From Penicillus capitatus (lineage: Eukaryota; Chlorophyta), in assembly GCA_965649825.1 (NCBI GenBank), contig OZ287704.1, positions 620,001 through 684,000 on the forward strand: a DNA stretch of 64,000 nt, written 5' to 3'. Both the position numbers and the translations under genes were made by a program. Within the stretch, counting starts at the first letter, position 1, and each line of letters begins with the position of its first letter. Positions 9,774 to 22,100 of this stretch are shown piece after piece. Under the pieces are notes generated by a model. The model saw nothing but the letters and a program-made list of their open reading frames with translations. It was not told the origin of the DNA and did not search any database.

Positions 9774-10350
9774 TGACAACTGCCTGCCCGATCTGACATC
9801 CGAGAGCCGGCGATGAAGCCGACTACCTGCCCGATCTGGCATCCGAGATTCGAGATCTGCGATGAAGCCGACTGCCCAAGATGATGACAACTGCCTTCCC
9901 GATCTGACATCCGAGAGCCGGCGATGAAGCCGACTGACTACCTTCGAAGAAGACGACTATGTGCGATGACGACGACTGCCTGATCTGAAGACGACTACCT
10001 GTGATGATGAAGACGACGACTACCTGATCTGACATCCGAGAGCCGATGTGAAGACGAATACCTGCCCGATCTGGCATCCGAGATCCGAGTTCTGCGATGA
10101 AGACGAATACCTGACCGATCTGGCATCCGAGATCCGAGTTCTGCGATGAAGACGAATACCTGACCGATCTGGCATCCGAGATCCGAGTTCTGCGATGAAG
10201 ACGAATACCTGCCCGATCTGGCATCCGAGATCCGAGTTCTGCGATGAAGACGAATACCTGCCCGATCTGGCATCCGAGATCCGAGATCTGCGATGAAGAC
10301 GAATACCTGCCTGATCTGACATCCAATTATCTACGATGAAGACGAACATT
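9620..10350. repeat. Tandem array, 49-bp exact period in its distal half
   Basis: The array is built from variants of 'gatctggcatccgagatcc' and 'gatgaagacgaatacctg'. Between about 10044 and 10310 the unit is exactly 49 bp; the recurring TGCGATG starts at 10093, 10142, 10191 and 10240. The proximal part (9620-10040) is a more diverged mixture of the same words. All units lie in the same orientation and touch each other, so this is a minisatellite. Confidence 0.9.
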
Positions 10351-10389
10351 TATGATGAAGCTATCTAAAATTCGACTACCTGCGATGAA

Positions 10390-10555
10390 GACGACCATAA
10401 ACGATGAAGCATCCAGCAGCAGCAGAACCATGAAGAACCACGAAGCCTCCAGCAGCAGAAGAACCATGAAGAACCACGAAGCCTCCAGCAGCAGCACAAG
10501 AACCAGAAAGCCTCCAGCAGCAGAAGAACCAGAAAGCCTCCAGTGTGCATTTCAG
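10390..10555. repeat. CAG-rich interrupted trinucleotide tract
   Basis: Repeated units combine (CAG)2-4 with 'aagaaccacgaagcctc' or 'aagaaccagaaagcctc' words. It forms the outer end of the left inverted-repeat arm; its counterpart is the CTG tract at 27660-28030. Confidence 0.85.
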
Positions 10556-11607
10556 TTGTTGTGGGAATTTCAATTACCTCCACAAGCGTAACCGTGTAGC
10601 GTTTCTGCAAGTCTCTGTTTCATTTTATCTTTGAGCTTTTAAGAATGCTGGACCTGCACCAACTGGATTATACAATCTTGATGATGTAGTATTAAATCGA
10701 TCAACATTCTGTCCTCGTATTTTTTCATAAAAAGATTGTGAAGCTGTTTAGGCCATCTTTATGGCTATTGTACAGACACATGTTATCCTGTTTAGGCCAT
10801 CTTTGTGGCAATTGTACAGACACATGTTTAAGCTGTTTAGGCCATCTTTGTGGCAACTGTCCAGACATCGTAGACGATGCAGCTTGCGATAACGAACGCG
10901 TCGAAAACGCAGAATAGGATGTCCCTTTTGCATCCATTTGCAGGTTGCTAAAGCTGATTTCGATGGACTCGCTTAAAACCTGCAGGACTAAGAAGACCAC
11001 AAAGAAGCTCAGTTGTGTACTACTACCATCCCAATGTCATCTCTTGCTAGCTGTCATTTAAAATGAAAGAAAGAATATCCAAGACTACAGAAATTTCATG
11101 AACGCGTGCGCAGGTTCGGCACTAACCCAGTGTGGGGGAGAGGTCGTCGGCACAGATGGATGCTCCTGAATGCACAAACAGTTCAAGGACGAACAAGAAA
11201 GATCCGTACTCGCCCATATCATCTCACAGCACTTTTTGATGTCAGGATAGCCTTTGGAAGGTCATCCCAAACCTTGTCAGAATCAAGAGCATCGACGCCA
11301 ACATCGCATCTAGCAAAACGTCGCGTTTTCAGACAGCGCCAATTGCCAAAGATCAGCACCAGCGAGAGTGAATGCGTCTGTTGCTGCGTATTTCTGCGCA
11401 CCCAGATATGTATCCCACAGAGCCATCTCTGCCTGGAAGCACACACGGCTGATCTGATGCTCCAGTCGGTGGATGATACTCTAATTTCTTCGATCTGCTG
11501 TTGAGCATGTTGTTTTTCCAGTTCCTCTGTGACACGATTTGGATGCTTCCTGCTGAAATGCAGATCGACAGCCTACCATAAGATAAGTGCAGTTTCGTTG
11601 CTTTATA
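10500..11607 (+). repeat. Left arm of a ~1.1-kb inverted repeat
   Basis: This sequence matches the reverse complement of about 26632-27720 at roughly 90-96% identity by eye; compare 11100-11300 with 26945-27150. Homology stops near 11605. The arm contains a ~42-bp sub-repeat (core GGCCATCTTTGTGGCAA) present three times at about 10741-10870. An ~85-codon minus-strand open frame ending near 11353 is conserved in the other arm. Confidence 0.9.
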
Positions 11608-13205
11608 TCTGTCACAATGGGCGATCGGACAAATCGACGATGCCAAAACGTGCGCGGATTGAACATCGCGAGATCGATCTTTGCCATCGGGCGCTTCCGA
11701 GTTGGCCGCGGTCAGGCAAGATAGAGATCGATCTCAGCAAATCTTGGTTGTGGCATCAGTAACCCTGATACGTGATACTGAAGTTTCAATCTTAGCTTGT
11801 TATTGCAGTGCAGTCCGATCTGCGATTGAACGGATCGACGGTGCAAGAGTTGCACATGTGTGATAAACCGGTCGTTGCCGTCTGTCAGATTGTTTGGTGT
11901 GCATCTGACAATATCCTTGGCCCCATTACTAAATATACTTGTTCCTTTTTTGCATTCGTGAAATCGCCGTGCCAAATCTGTCAAGTACAACTGGATATCA
12001 TGACATGACTATAGTTCCGAATGACGAACGACTTATCTGCAAGGCGGACCCTCTCTCATTGCCGATTCGTAAAATCATGTAAGGCAATCACGACGATCGC
12101 AACGCCGATCTGTAGTTTCCGATCACACGGCACGCGGATCATCGATCAGTGTTCGGTTTGATTCTTGATGATTGTGTCGATGCTCGGATCAGCATCTCAG
12201 GATTGCGGCAGACAAGCCCATCCTGCTGTGCCCCCATCCGATGAAGGCTTCGTCCAGTTCGTTGACTTACTGAGCTCCACTGTTCCTCTGACATGACAGC
12301 AGAGATGTGTTTGTAAGCGCACGCGTCGTTTCCACGAGTCGATGGCGTATTCGAGACGCCTGACACAGCTCGGTGGGTTTCTCTGTTGATCGATCGATGC
12401 GTAGGCGGCCCATCTGGATGGATCTCGTTCGAGTGCGAAAGATGCCACTCGGTTTTGGCAATCGGTTAGTTAAAAAGTCGCCAAACAGCAAAACAATGTC
12501 AACATCTAATTATTGACTTCCACTCTGTTTCGAGAATCTTTTTGCATCCTAGTTTTGCACGACAGTCACCAGATGAATGCCGTCTTCTCTGCTGCTCGTT
12601 GCTAACCTCAAAGTGCAAAACGACACATCTAGTGCCTTCATTGGACCAGGCCATCTGTTTTTCGCGATAAAGCATCCTCTTGTGTGGTCTATCGCTCGAG
12701 CAGTCAGTCAGGGACACGCACTTTGAGCAGCACATGCACATTCCGGCATCAAACCGGCTCCACAGTGACCTCGACGACTGACAATGCTACCGGCGCACGG
12801 AATGATAAAAGAGCCTAGAAACGCATCGGCAGTTTTTCAATTTGTGTCATATCTCGTCTACTCTTCCGGCACTCCGAACCTCGACAAAGCATAGTGCACA
12901 CAAGCAGTCATTTTCTCTCCTCTCGATTGAGAATGCCGTCCGGCAAAACAAACCAATCCGTTTGTCGTCTAATGAATATCATTCGTGCCCGTGTGCCTCG
13001 CAACGATTCCTTCTGAGTTAAGATGGATGCTTGTCTTTTTTTCACGAAAGGATGATACGTTTTTCTGCATTGTGTGGCGGTTTCGTTGTTTTGATTGTTG
13101 TGTTTTCTCTGCCGTTCTTAATCCAAATCCATTCTCCACGGATTACTGAACAAGCCTCCTTCCTCGGTTCACCTTACTTCGCTGTGTGGCCTATTTTCTT
13201 GTACT
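11608..13205. other. Region without a recognised gene
   Basis: Only short open frames on both strands, with no family resemblance and no convincing intron pairs. A hydrophobic plus-strand frame at 13031-13471 (FVVLIVVFSLPFLI) overlaps the start of the 25-kb direct duplication but is not preserved in the other copy. Confidence 0.4.
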
Positions 13206-13993
13206 CAGTGACATCCACAAAGAGGATCATTAAAACGGCAGTCATGCTGGAGTTTCATCTGTTATGTCTATCAGGTGCTCTATCTCTCTGCACGAGTTCT
13301 GCGATATACCAGATGACATGCGCATTCGACAGTACCCCGTTTTGCCACATATGGTCTGGAAGCAAAGCAGCAGCAAAGCTTCTGTGCAACAAAAAGTGCA
13401 CGCAGAGATTCTGGTTTTGTTTTCAGCGACTGCCTGGCGTTTATCATTTCCGCGCAAGAGCTTGTTTATAGCCTATTCAGTCGTCGTTACCTTGCCTTAA
13501 TCAGTATAACCTCTTCCATTGCGTACACGGCTCAATCTTCAAAACACCATCTGTAAGATCAGTAGTGGTCCGTCCAAAGCTATGGTATGCGCCTCACTCA
13601 ACGGACATCCAGGAAGGAACCACTGGACTCTTCATGCATTCACCGAGCTGATACAGCTCAAAACTGTATCTCCTATTCTTTCATTTCTGACTGAATGACG
13701 GCGAATGGATCTCCGTTATTGTGGATCGGTCAACAGCTGCCTTGACGCAACAAAGAGGTTCATGACGTGAAAACCGATCCATTTAATGTTTTTGATACGA
13801 ACAGCACCAAATTTAGTGCCTTTCGGCAGGCTTACGTCCAGGCCCGTCTTTTTAGTCCCAACTTTACGTCTTTGTCGCGCAGCGAGGCACATCTAAACGA
13901 CCGCATTCGGCACCACTGCCATTAGGCTCTATGTGCCGTCATTCTCCGTGTCGGTTTATATCTCAAGAGACACTGGGATTTGTTTTTCGCAGA
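13206..13993 (+). repeat. Upstream flank of the direct duplication (left copy)
   Basis: This stretch, from the word 'aggatcattaaaac' to the MATH gene start, recurs at about 38290-39152 with substitutions and small gaps. It carries the presumed promoter of the MATH gene, so the duplication included regulatory sequence. Confidence 0.75.
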
Positions 13994-16674
13994 ATGGAGG
14001 GAGAGAAACGACCATTGTTGTGGTCATGCGTCAACAGCAGGCTTAGTACTCGGCAGTATGGCTACGAACGCGACGCTCAGCTCGAAAAGAATAGCATCGA
14101 AGAACCGTTAGACGGCACAAAAATACACGTCGAAGGTGTGCCGTCAGAGTTCGTGGCATATAAACCGAAGTCGCGTTCAGGAGGAAACCGAATTACAAAA
14201 GGCATTCCCCAAGCTTACACGTTAAAGAAGCATGCATGGTACACGGTTTACGAAGTGAGCTTGCCCAGTGTGTCAGGAATACTATTGCGCGCAATCCCTA
14301 GTGGCACGTGCATCACTCTTTCCTGACGAAAAAGGACATGAAGATGTTCTCGGATAACTTCGAAGTCAATGGCCACCATTGGTGAGAGAGGACGCGGTGG
14401 ACATTACAGAATACTCATTATCGTGTTCTGTAAGTGAAGGTGCATCGAAGTTAGGAGCACGCGGATGGGAAACCTCAGATCTTGTCTCTGTTCGCGAAAC
14501 AGAGAATTGGTGAAGACGCATTTTTCGTTGACTCTTATAAACTGGGAGGACGAAAAACACAACGTCTGCGAAAGTTGCCAGAAGAGAATGCACTAAAGTC
14601 TTCGATCTTCTGAAATGGCCCTATCTGTTCTTCTAGATGTCACATGTGTCTTCCGCTCGTCCGATCGTCGGCAGGGAATTCGTGACATGGCGAGAATCGA
14701 TGACGTCAAGAATCGCTGCACACGTTTCCTTAACGGCGACTACTTCACGCTGCGCCTGGAACTGAGAATCAGGTGTCCGGAGAGCGAGCTTTGGAAGCTC
14801 TCCTTCCAGGAAGGGGACGCTGTGTGCGAGGTTGCCTCTTCTCTTGTTTTCTCTCTTTGGCATATGTTTTGTGTACCACAGTGGAAGTTGAGACACCTCA
14901 AACAGATGAGTCCATTCACTCTGACGACAGATGTCTTCGACACGGGCGGCTGCACACTGTAAGAACCGCGGCGCTCGCAGTTGTTCCTCTTGTTTGACGG
15001 TCGGCCACGTAGGAGCTTAACAGTCCGAATGCCTGGATCGACTTCTGATTCGACAGACCTGGATCTGTCGATGCGACACATGGGAGGCAGTCCCCTCTAC
15101 GGACGTTTGGCGTGCTCCATCCTGAACCGCGAATCCACTGGAGCCAGCTCTTCATCCGGTGGCAACTTCTCATCTGTTCTCTCGCTCTGATGGGCCCAGT
15201 CTTGTGGGCAGAGATGCTCTATCTACGTGGCCAGGGATCCCAGACGGACTGGATCCACCTCGCAAAGGAGAGCGAGCTTGAAGACAAGTCAAGCGGTTTC
15301 GTGCAGGATGGCTGGATCACGCTGTGCGCAAGGATCTCTTTCATGAGCTGCAGACAGTTCGCGCTGGAGATGCTTCGCCAAAGAAGAGAGGTGGAAGAGA
15401 AAGAAGGAAGCTCTCTGGCCATCGACGACGCGCTAAGTGTGCAGATCGAAAGTCGATGTCTGCTTTCTGCTCCGCTCTTTCTGAGATGTGCTTGAAATGC
15501 AGAGGGTACTGGTGTCGATAACGGCGTTGAGCATGCCTATCTGCTGGCCGAGTACAACTGGTACGCCTACTACGAGGTAATTCAGCCTGCTTCCCTTCTC
15601 ATTACAAACTGGTAGTCTTCCCCAGTGCTGTGTGCACCGGTCTCTGTTGGAGAATCCGAAGGGACTGTTCTCTAAATCTTTCGTGTTGAACGACCACGCA
15701 TGGTAGGTAATTGTGGATTCTGTCAGGTCACATCTAGCACTGTCATGCTGTCAACCAGGGAGTTCAACATCAAAAGGGAAGAAAATGGAGACGTCAGACT
15801 CTTCGTCAGTGCCACACAAGGGCCAGAAGCTTGGGTTCATTCCACAGCGAAGGTCGTCGACACTGAAGACGCAACGAAAAACAAGATCAGAAGTAAGAAA
15901 TCGTTTATGCGTGTTCTGCGAACCTTGGCACGCCGATGTGACTGATAAAGTTTTTTGTTTAAAAGCACATTCTGGAGAATCTACTGAGAAGTTTGTATTA
16001 TACACGACCGTGAATGACCTCATCGAGTCGTCCTCTGGGTTCCTGAAACAGGATTTCTTCCTTTTTCGCTTGGATCTGAGGCTTCGTCTTGAAGACAACG
16101 AAAATTTCAAGTGCTTCAAGGATGGGAACACCGTACATTGCATAGTACGCTCAGTTCCATCTTCTCACGGTACTGAAGCTGTGTTCTAGTGGAAAGTGAG
16201 ACATGCACAAATGAACCCAGGTTGCATGATTCCAGAGAAATTCTGGATCAATGACACCCCGATGTAAGCACATATCTACTCGCCCTTATCTCTTCGACTT
16301 TCATCTCTTGAGCCGTTTTGCGTTGAGCAGAGCATTGGCACTTCGTTCGCCTGATTCTGCTTCGGGAACGAAGGCAACGAAACTGTCTGTTACCAACTGG
16401 TCGAAAGAAAAGATTCGTGTCCTTGTCAAGCTCCGTGTGGTCAAGCACACAAAACCGAACGGCGAAGGAGTTCTTGGTAACACGGCACTGCCTCCCACCG
16501 TCTACTGATGTATTTTCGGTAGAGGAGTTGGCGATTTCTCCAAGGTGCTATCAACGCCTTAACTGGTCGCTGAGCTGGCTCCAAGTGGAGGACGAAACTC
16601 TTAGTTTTGTGAAGAACGGTTGGTTAAGCCTCATCATCAAAATCACTCTTCTGGAGAAATTGGGGCCAGATTAA
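13994..16674 (+). CDS. Protein with four tandem MATH (meprin/TRAF homology) domains
   Basis: MATH domains are beta-sandwich protein-protein interaction modules. Fourteen exons and thirteen introns (45-73 nt) give an open frame of 661 residues. After an ~80-residue leader (MEGEKRPLL...), four modules follow. Each has a short first exon opening with W or an equivalent (WHVHHSF, WKLRHLK, CCVHRSL, WKVRHAQ) and ending in an F-x-v-x-x-x-W type turn (FEVNGHHW, FSKSFVLNDHAW). The core strand is of the type FSLTLINWEDE or LACSILNRE, and the closing strand of the type RFLNGDYFTLRLELRI, GFVQDGWITLCARISF or GFLKQDFFLFRLDLRL. Introns fall at matching places in every module. No BTB, TRAF, protease or USP domain is attached. 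TAA stop at 16672-16674. Function is unknown; an adaptor role is the default inference. Confidence 0.75.
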
Positions 16675-17385
16675 ACGATCAGCATTAATTTCATTCACGC
16701 ATTCTGCTTCCTCACCTGTGTTGGATCGCGTCGACCGTACTGACTGACTCAAAGGACACGCGAGACGTCTCCGGGTACCAATCGTGTCATCCTAGAAACG
16801 TATCGCTTTCCGTTCGACGTCACAATAGGAGACAAAGAAAGTAGTCCTCCTTAAGTACGGTTTACTATTTGATATGGAAAAAGAAACGGGAATCGGCAGA
16901 GCAGTCTGCAAGAAGCAGGGGAATAGATTATTTTCCAGATCTTGTCCCAACGACTAGTACAGGTGAAATTGCAAAGGTGACAAAATGTCAGTCGTGTCGT
17001 GGTGAACACAAACTCGCCATGTGGAACACGGAAACCCGTGTAGAAATGTGCAATCTTTTCACAGTCCTCTTCGTTCAGGAAACGCCGCTGTCCGTGTGTG
17101 GACCGCACAGAGAAGATGCAAGAGCTTTACAAAAGTAGAAGAAGACAACGTTGATCATTGACGATATCGCACACGCATAAATCTGATCACAACTCAATGT
17201 TTCTTTGCACATGATCTTCATCAGTTAAACGCAGAACTTTTGAAACGAAGAGCAAGGCGTCTGAATGCTCGCTTTGGAGGCTTTCAGCATTCTGAGACGG
17301 AGACGAGATCTCATGTCCCCACATTGAGGTTACCACGACAAGAGACATGACTGAGGCAAACGTCCCGTCACTTACGACACCGCGC
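16675..17385. other. Intergenic region without a recognised gene
   Basis: Short open frames only; one at 16869-17138 has a Cys pair (KCQSCRGEH) but no start or splice support. The direct duplication with 41834-42100 fades out in this interval. Confidence 0.35.
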
Positions 17386-18820
17386 ACGAATGGATGAACA
17401 CTCGGCTGTGTGTTCGTTCCTCGCAGCAGATATCTTGTCTCTGGAAATAAACGATTTAGGAGCGAGCATTGTTCCGCGCACCGCAGTAAGCACTCATCAC
17501 GCAGTGAAGAGTTCGATGACACTTACACCATCTACAAGAATATCATGCACGAAGAACCCCGCGCACATGTTAGCAGACTAAAAAAGCAATCGGAGTTCAC
17601 AGACGCGATTGACTACGTGTTCTCCGCTTTAAGAGTGAACTTGAAGCCTGGAATCAAGGGTTGCTGGAGAGAGAAGCCGCGGTGAACTTGACCGGGGAGT
17701 CTCTCGCCCAAAAGAATCTAGATCTTAGTCGAGAGTCAGTTGGAATTCGATCACGTATCCAGAGAAACTCTGCTATGTCTTGTTTATGGAGAAAAGGAAC
17801 TCAAAGAAGAGCAAGAGGAGTTTGAAAGCAAGAAGGCAGGATTCGCCAATGCTTATCGAGATAAAGTAAAGGCACGCAACGACTGCATCCGGCGACGTCT
17901 AATTTTCTTGGATGTACAGAAGATGAGGGTTGATGAGACACAATCAATCTGATCTCGTTATCTGGAAGATTCGATTCAAGGGTCATGTGTGCAGGGATGT
18001 CTCTTAATCAGCGTGAAGAACAGATCGATTTACTCGAGTGGGGATTTCTTCACACGGAGAGCCATCGGCAATGGAAGTGCGCAAACTGGAATGCATGCAT
18101 AACTTTTTCCTAGAGCTGGCGGAAGATATGATCGACAATGAAGATGCTTTTTCGGAACGGACAAAGCTCCAGATGGCAACGTACAAGCTCTATTAGTCGA
18201 CAGGGATGCAAAACAAGAGAGCGTGCAGCCAAGGAGGGCAGACAGCACTGGACAACAAGTAGTCTCTCTCTCTCTCGCACCACTTTCCTGTCACCTCGCG
18301 CGCCCAAGCAGAGAAGCGGAGCTTGATGGGACACACGACATCCTGATGCAGGAATCCTCACAGTACTTCTTGTCCATTGCCTCAAGCTGTGATCGAACAG
18401 TTTGAATGCATCTGCAGGCGTGGCCAAGATCTGGATCAGCGCGAAGCAACAGCGAAGTCTCAGGATCAGTATCTGGTGGACAGGAAGCAGATTCTCTCGT
18501 CGGCACACACGGATCCCAAGGAGATCGCGGAGAACTGCTGCATCCGTGTTCAGGCAGAAGTGATCAGGTCATATGCGCACGACTGTTCTGCTGTGGCGAA
18601 AAGTCAAACGGCGAAGTTAGCAAGAAGGTGTCGTCCGCAGGCCGTGGAAGGTCGGACTAGCGCCCGTAGCGGAAACGAATCGCAACGACGCGACGCGAAG
18701 ACAAGAATGGCTAAGAATCGGCCATCGTCGTCTCTACTTCTGATCGAAGAGAGATGCGTTGTCGCATTTCTTAGATTTTCGTCACATGCTGTAGCTGTAC
18801 ATGGAGCGGCAATCTGAATT
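17386..18820 (+). CDS. Probable multi-exon coiled-coil protein, model incomplete
   Basis: Fragments in different frames share a coiled-coil character and fit together across short candidate introns: LLEREAAVNLTGESLAQKN near 17650, EKELKEEQEEFESKKAGF near 17790, LNQREEQIDLLE near 18003, ELAEDMIDNEDAFSERTKL after an acceptor near 18114, and FECICRRGQDLDQREATAK near 18400. The final open frame ends at about 18815. Heptad-like Leu and Glu/Lys/Arg patterns are clear, but I could not define a start codon or a complete open model, so some decay is possible. No family is recognised. It lies between the MATH gene and the beta-helix gene on the same strand. Confidence 0.4.
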
Positions 18821-19157
18821 CCAGACGCAGATGGCTTTCGAAGACACAATGTTTGTGAAAGAAGAGTTTGTTCACCTGCTATTCACCTGAAAAAATGCTC
18901 CACCTCATCATTGCCTTCCTGTCGGGGACCACTTGCAGAACTCGTTGACGACGTTGCTGTTGTCATGAGCCGATTATTCGAGAAGAGGACGTTTGGAACA
19001 GCGACAGAGAAATGCTCTCTAACGCAAGGAGGACAAAAAGATGAAGACAAGGGGAGGATTCAGTGGTAGTAAGACAGTGCGTGTTGGGTCTTGTCGCTCC
19101 ATCTTGTCACGAAAACCGCAAGTGATTACGTTTTCGCATCCCGCGGCCTTATTTGAG

Positions 19158-22100
19158 ATGATGTTTTCGCAAATGAACGCAAAAAATGTTGGTTGCTTAA
19201 CGCTGCGAAGGCTTCTTCTGCTGCTATGCATGTGTCTGGAGGCGTTGGCGCGCTACCCAGACTGTTCGAGCTTGGTTCTTCGAGGTCATTTTGGTCTAAC
19301 GGGTTCGCCGACTATTGCTCGTATTCTGCCACTGCCTTGGTTTCTTTCCTTCATGTTTTGTTATTAAACAGGTCAGCTTCCACGCCTTGTCATATTCGAC
19401 GTACAGACCTGTTTTCGACCCACCGGGATCTCAGTCCAGTATGCCGAATATGGACACTCAGAGCCAACGGTTAATCTGTCTGGGCCAAAGAGTGTGGCAG
19501 TTTCATTTCTTTGTTGTTGTAGGGGAGATTTTCACTGCTGTCAGACATTCCTTCTTATGAGTAAATATCCCATAGGCACGAATTGTTTTAACTTCTTTTC
19601 GATACAGACAGACAGCCTCCTTGGGTTCTGATCGTTCTGATGTTCAGTGTTACTTGACAGAAGATGCTATCGACAGATACTTGGACGCGGACAGCAGAAC
19701 GTGGTTTGTGGATGAAACCTTCCTTAGCGGTATTGATCACGATTTGCAATCTCTGATCAACTGCACTGAGAGAGGCGACATCATCCTGTTCAATGTAAGC
19801 TGCATCATCGAGTCAAGATCGACAGTCACCATTCCTTGGGAACTAACCCTGAGTGCACACGTCGACGTACCTATCCGTTTCGGAGAAATGGTTCCTCGTT
19901 CGAAAACGAAGACGAGATTTACATGCCCACAGCACTCCAGAACTAGCATATTCCTCGTGAAGTAAGAATTCTCTGAAAACTCACCACCTTCATCTATTCC
20001 TGCAGGACAAAGAGTGTAACGTTTGCTAATCTGATATTCGAACAATGTCAGCTCCGGGACTCAATAATCGAGGTTGGAGCGTGTGGTACTGGAGACATAA
20101 CTGGCCAGGTGCGTCTGCACCATGTCGTCTTCCAAAATGGCACGGATGTGAGAGGTCTTCAAATGGCTTCTCCATCTTGCTCCGAGTCGGAGTTATTTAA
20201 CGTCGATTTCCATAACACGGTATGCCCAAGTAGTGCATGTGGAGCCATTCTCTCAACAAAGAAACGACTGGAGAATTGCACAGTCACCGGAACGACACCA
20301 AACACCAAGAAGACTTCTGAAGCACTGTTTTCGGCTCCCGCTGGATCCCGTACAGTCGTAAAAGGACTAACAGCAACCAAGAACAGATTTCGCATCTTTC
20401 GAATTGAAGACGGATTCGTGTCCATGTCAGATTCATCGTTTAATGACAACGCAGATACTTGCCTGGTATTGAACGAATCATCTGTCGAGATGGACAATTG
20501 CCGCTTCAGCCACAACCGTCTTCATTTTCCTGAAGCCGTCATCCAAGCAACAAACTCGAGTGTCAGTTTATCCCGTTCTATTTTCCATAGCAACGTTGCA
20601 GAAGAAGGTGCCTGCATTCAGGCAGAAGGATCAACTCTCAAGCTGTCTTCGATAGAGGCAAGCGACAATTATGTCTTTAGACGAGGAGGATTCATATCTG
20701 CCGTGAACTCAACTCTGGAACTTTCGTCGACGAAGGCATACAACAATTCTGCTACAGAGGCTGGCGGTTTCATCTTCGCCAACAAATCGATGCTATCGTT
20801 TGTGAAGACACGTGCAATTAACAACAGGATTTCTGTGTACCTTATGCATGCGAGAACGGATGATCTGTCTAGATCAAGGGGCAAGGCATATGAAATAATA
20901 AACGGCGGGATGGGCGGCTTCGTCTATGCGACCGAGTCTGTCATCTCTTTGGATCGAACGTGGGCAATCAACAACGACGCTGTTCTGAGAGGATTTATCA
21001 TGGCCAAGAACTCCACACTTGACTTGACCAGGACAAAGGCAGTCAACAACAATGCCAGGAGAGGAGGCTTTGTCATGACGTTGTTCTCGACACTCGACAT
21101 GAAGGGAACAAAAGCAGTTGGCAATTACGCAGAATGGGGAGGCTTCCTCGAATCCTTCTGTTCAAGAGTCAGTCTCGCAGAAACGCAGGCCACAAGCAAC
21201 AGCGCACAGCTCGGAGGTTTCATCCACGTAAGAGATTCAATGCTTGAGTTGACAGGCACGAAAGCAAGTAACAATACTGCCAATCTGGGAGGCTCTGTAT
21301 GTGCCGAAGACTCGACGGTGAACGACACTGGTTCACTCTTCTCGGATGGCGAAGCGCAGGTTTCCGGTGGTTTCGTTTCTGGAGAACAAAACAGTTCGAT
21401 TCTCATAAGCAATTCACGAATGACGCATGGGAGATCGAAGAAGGGGGAGCAATTGCGCTGACAGATTCCGAATTCGTGGCACAAAGTCTTTACATAGATC
21501 GTTGCGAGGCGCGCTCCCATGGTGGTGCCATCATGGGCAGCACATCCTCGACGCTTCTCTGTGTCAATTGCACGCTCAGAGAGAACTCTGCAGCGAATGG
21601 TAACGGCGGTGCTATCTTCTTTGAAGCCAGCGCCGATCAGGTTCTCGCCCTCCAATTGGTCCATGGCAGAATACTGATGAACAGAGCCACTTTTGGAGGT
21701 AAGCATCCGATCCGTGGACACCGGGCCATTGAGAACTTTCCTCAGGGGGACTCTTCTACGATTGCAGCCAAAAGAGGCAGAAATGCCTCAAAGAGAGCGC
21801 CGACTGTCCATTCATTGCCGTGACAAACACAACGTTCTCGAGGAACAGTGCTGAGATTGCCGGGGGAGCCATTCACGCAAGCTACTTAGACGCCATCCGA
21901 TTTCGCTGCTCGGCGGCCGGAGATGCCGATCTGGTCTTCTACCGACAGAGAGAGTGGCAATCCCTGTTCCATCTCAAATCTGTCAAAGACATGTGCGCGT
22001 CTTGGCGGCACAATCAAGCCACAAACTACGGTCCCAACGTCGGGACCTATCCAGCAATAGCGCAAATGACAATCAAAGGCTCCAAAGAATCGAAGACCGA

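Noticed and set aside
10044-10310. CRISPR-like array
   Set aside because: The 49-bp units are directly adjacent with no unique spacers, and the genome is eukaryotic; it is a minisatellite.
13031-13471. Hydrophobic open frame suggesting a small membrane protein
   Set aside because: It overlaps the upstream flank of the MATH duplication and is not preserved in the second copy.
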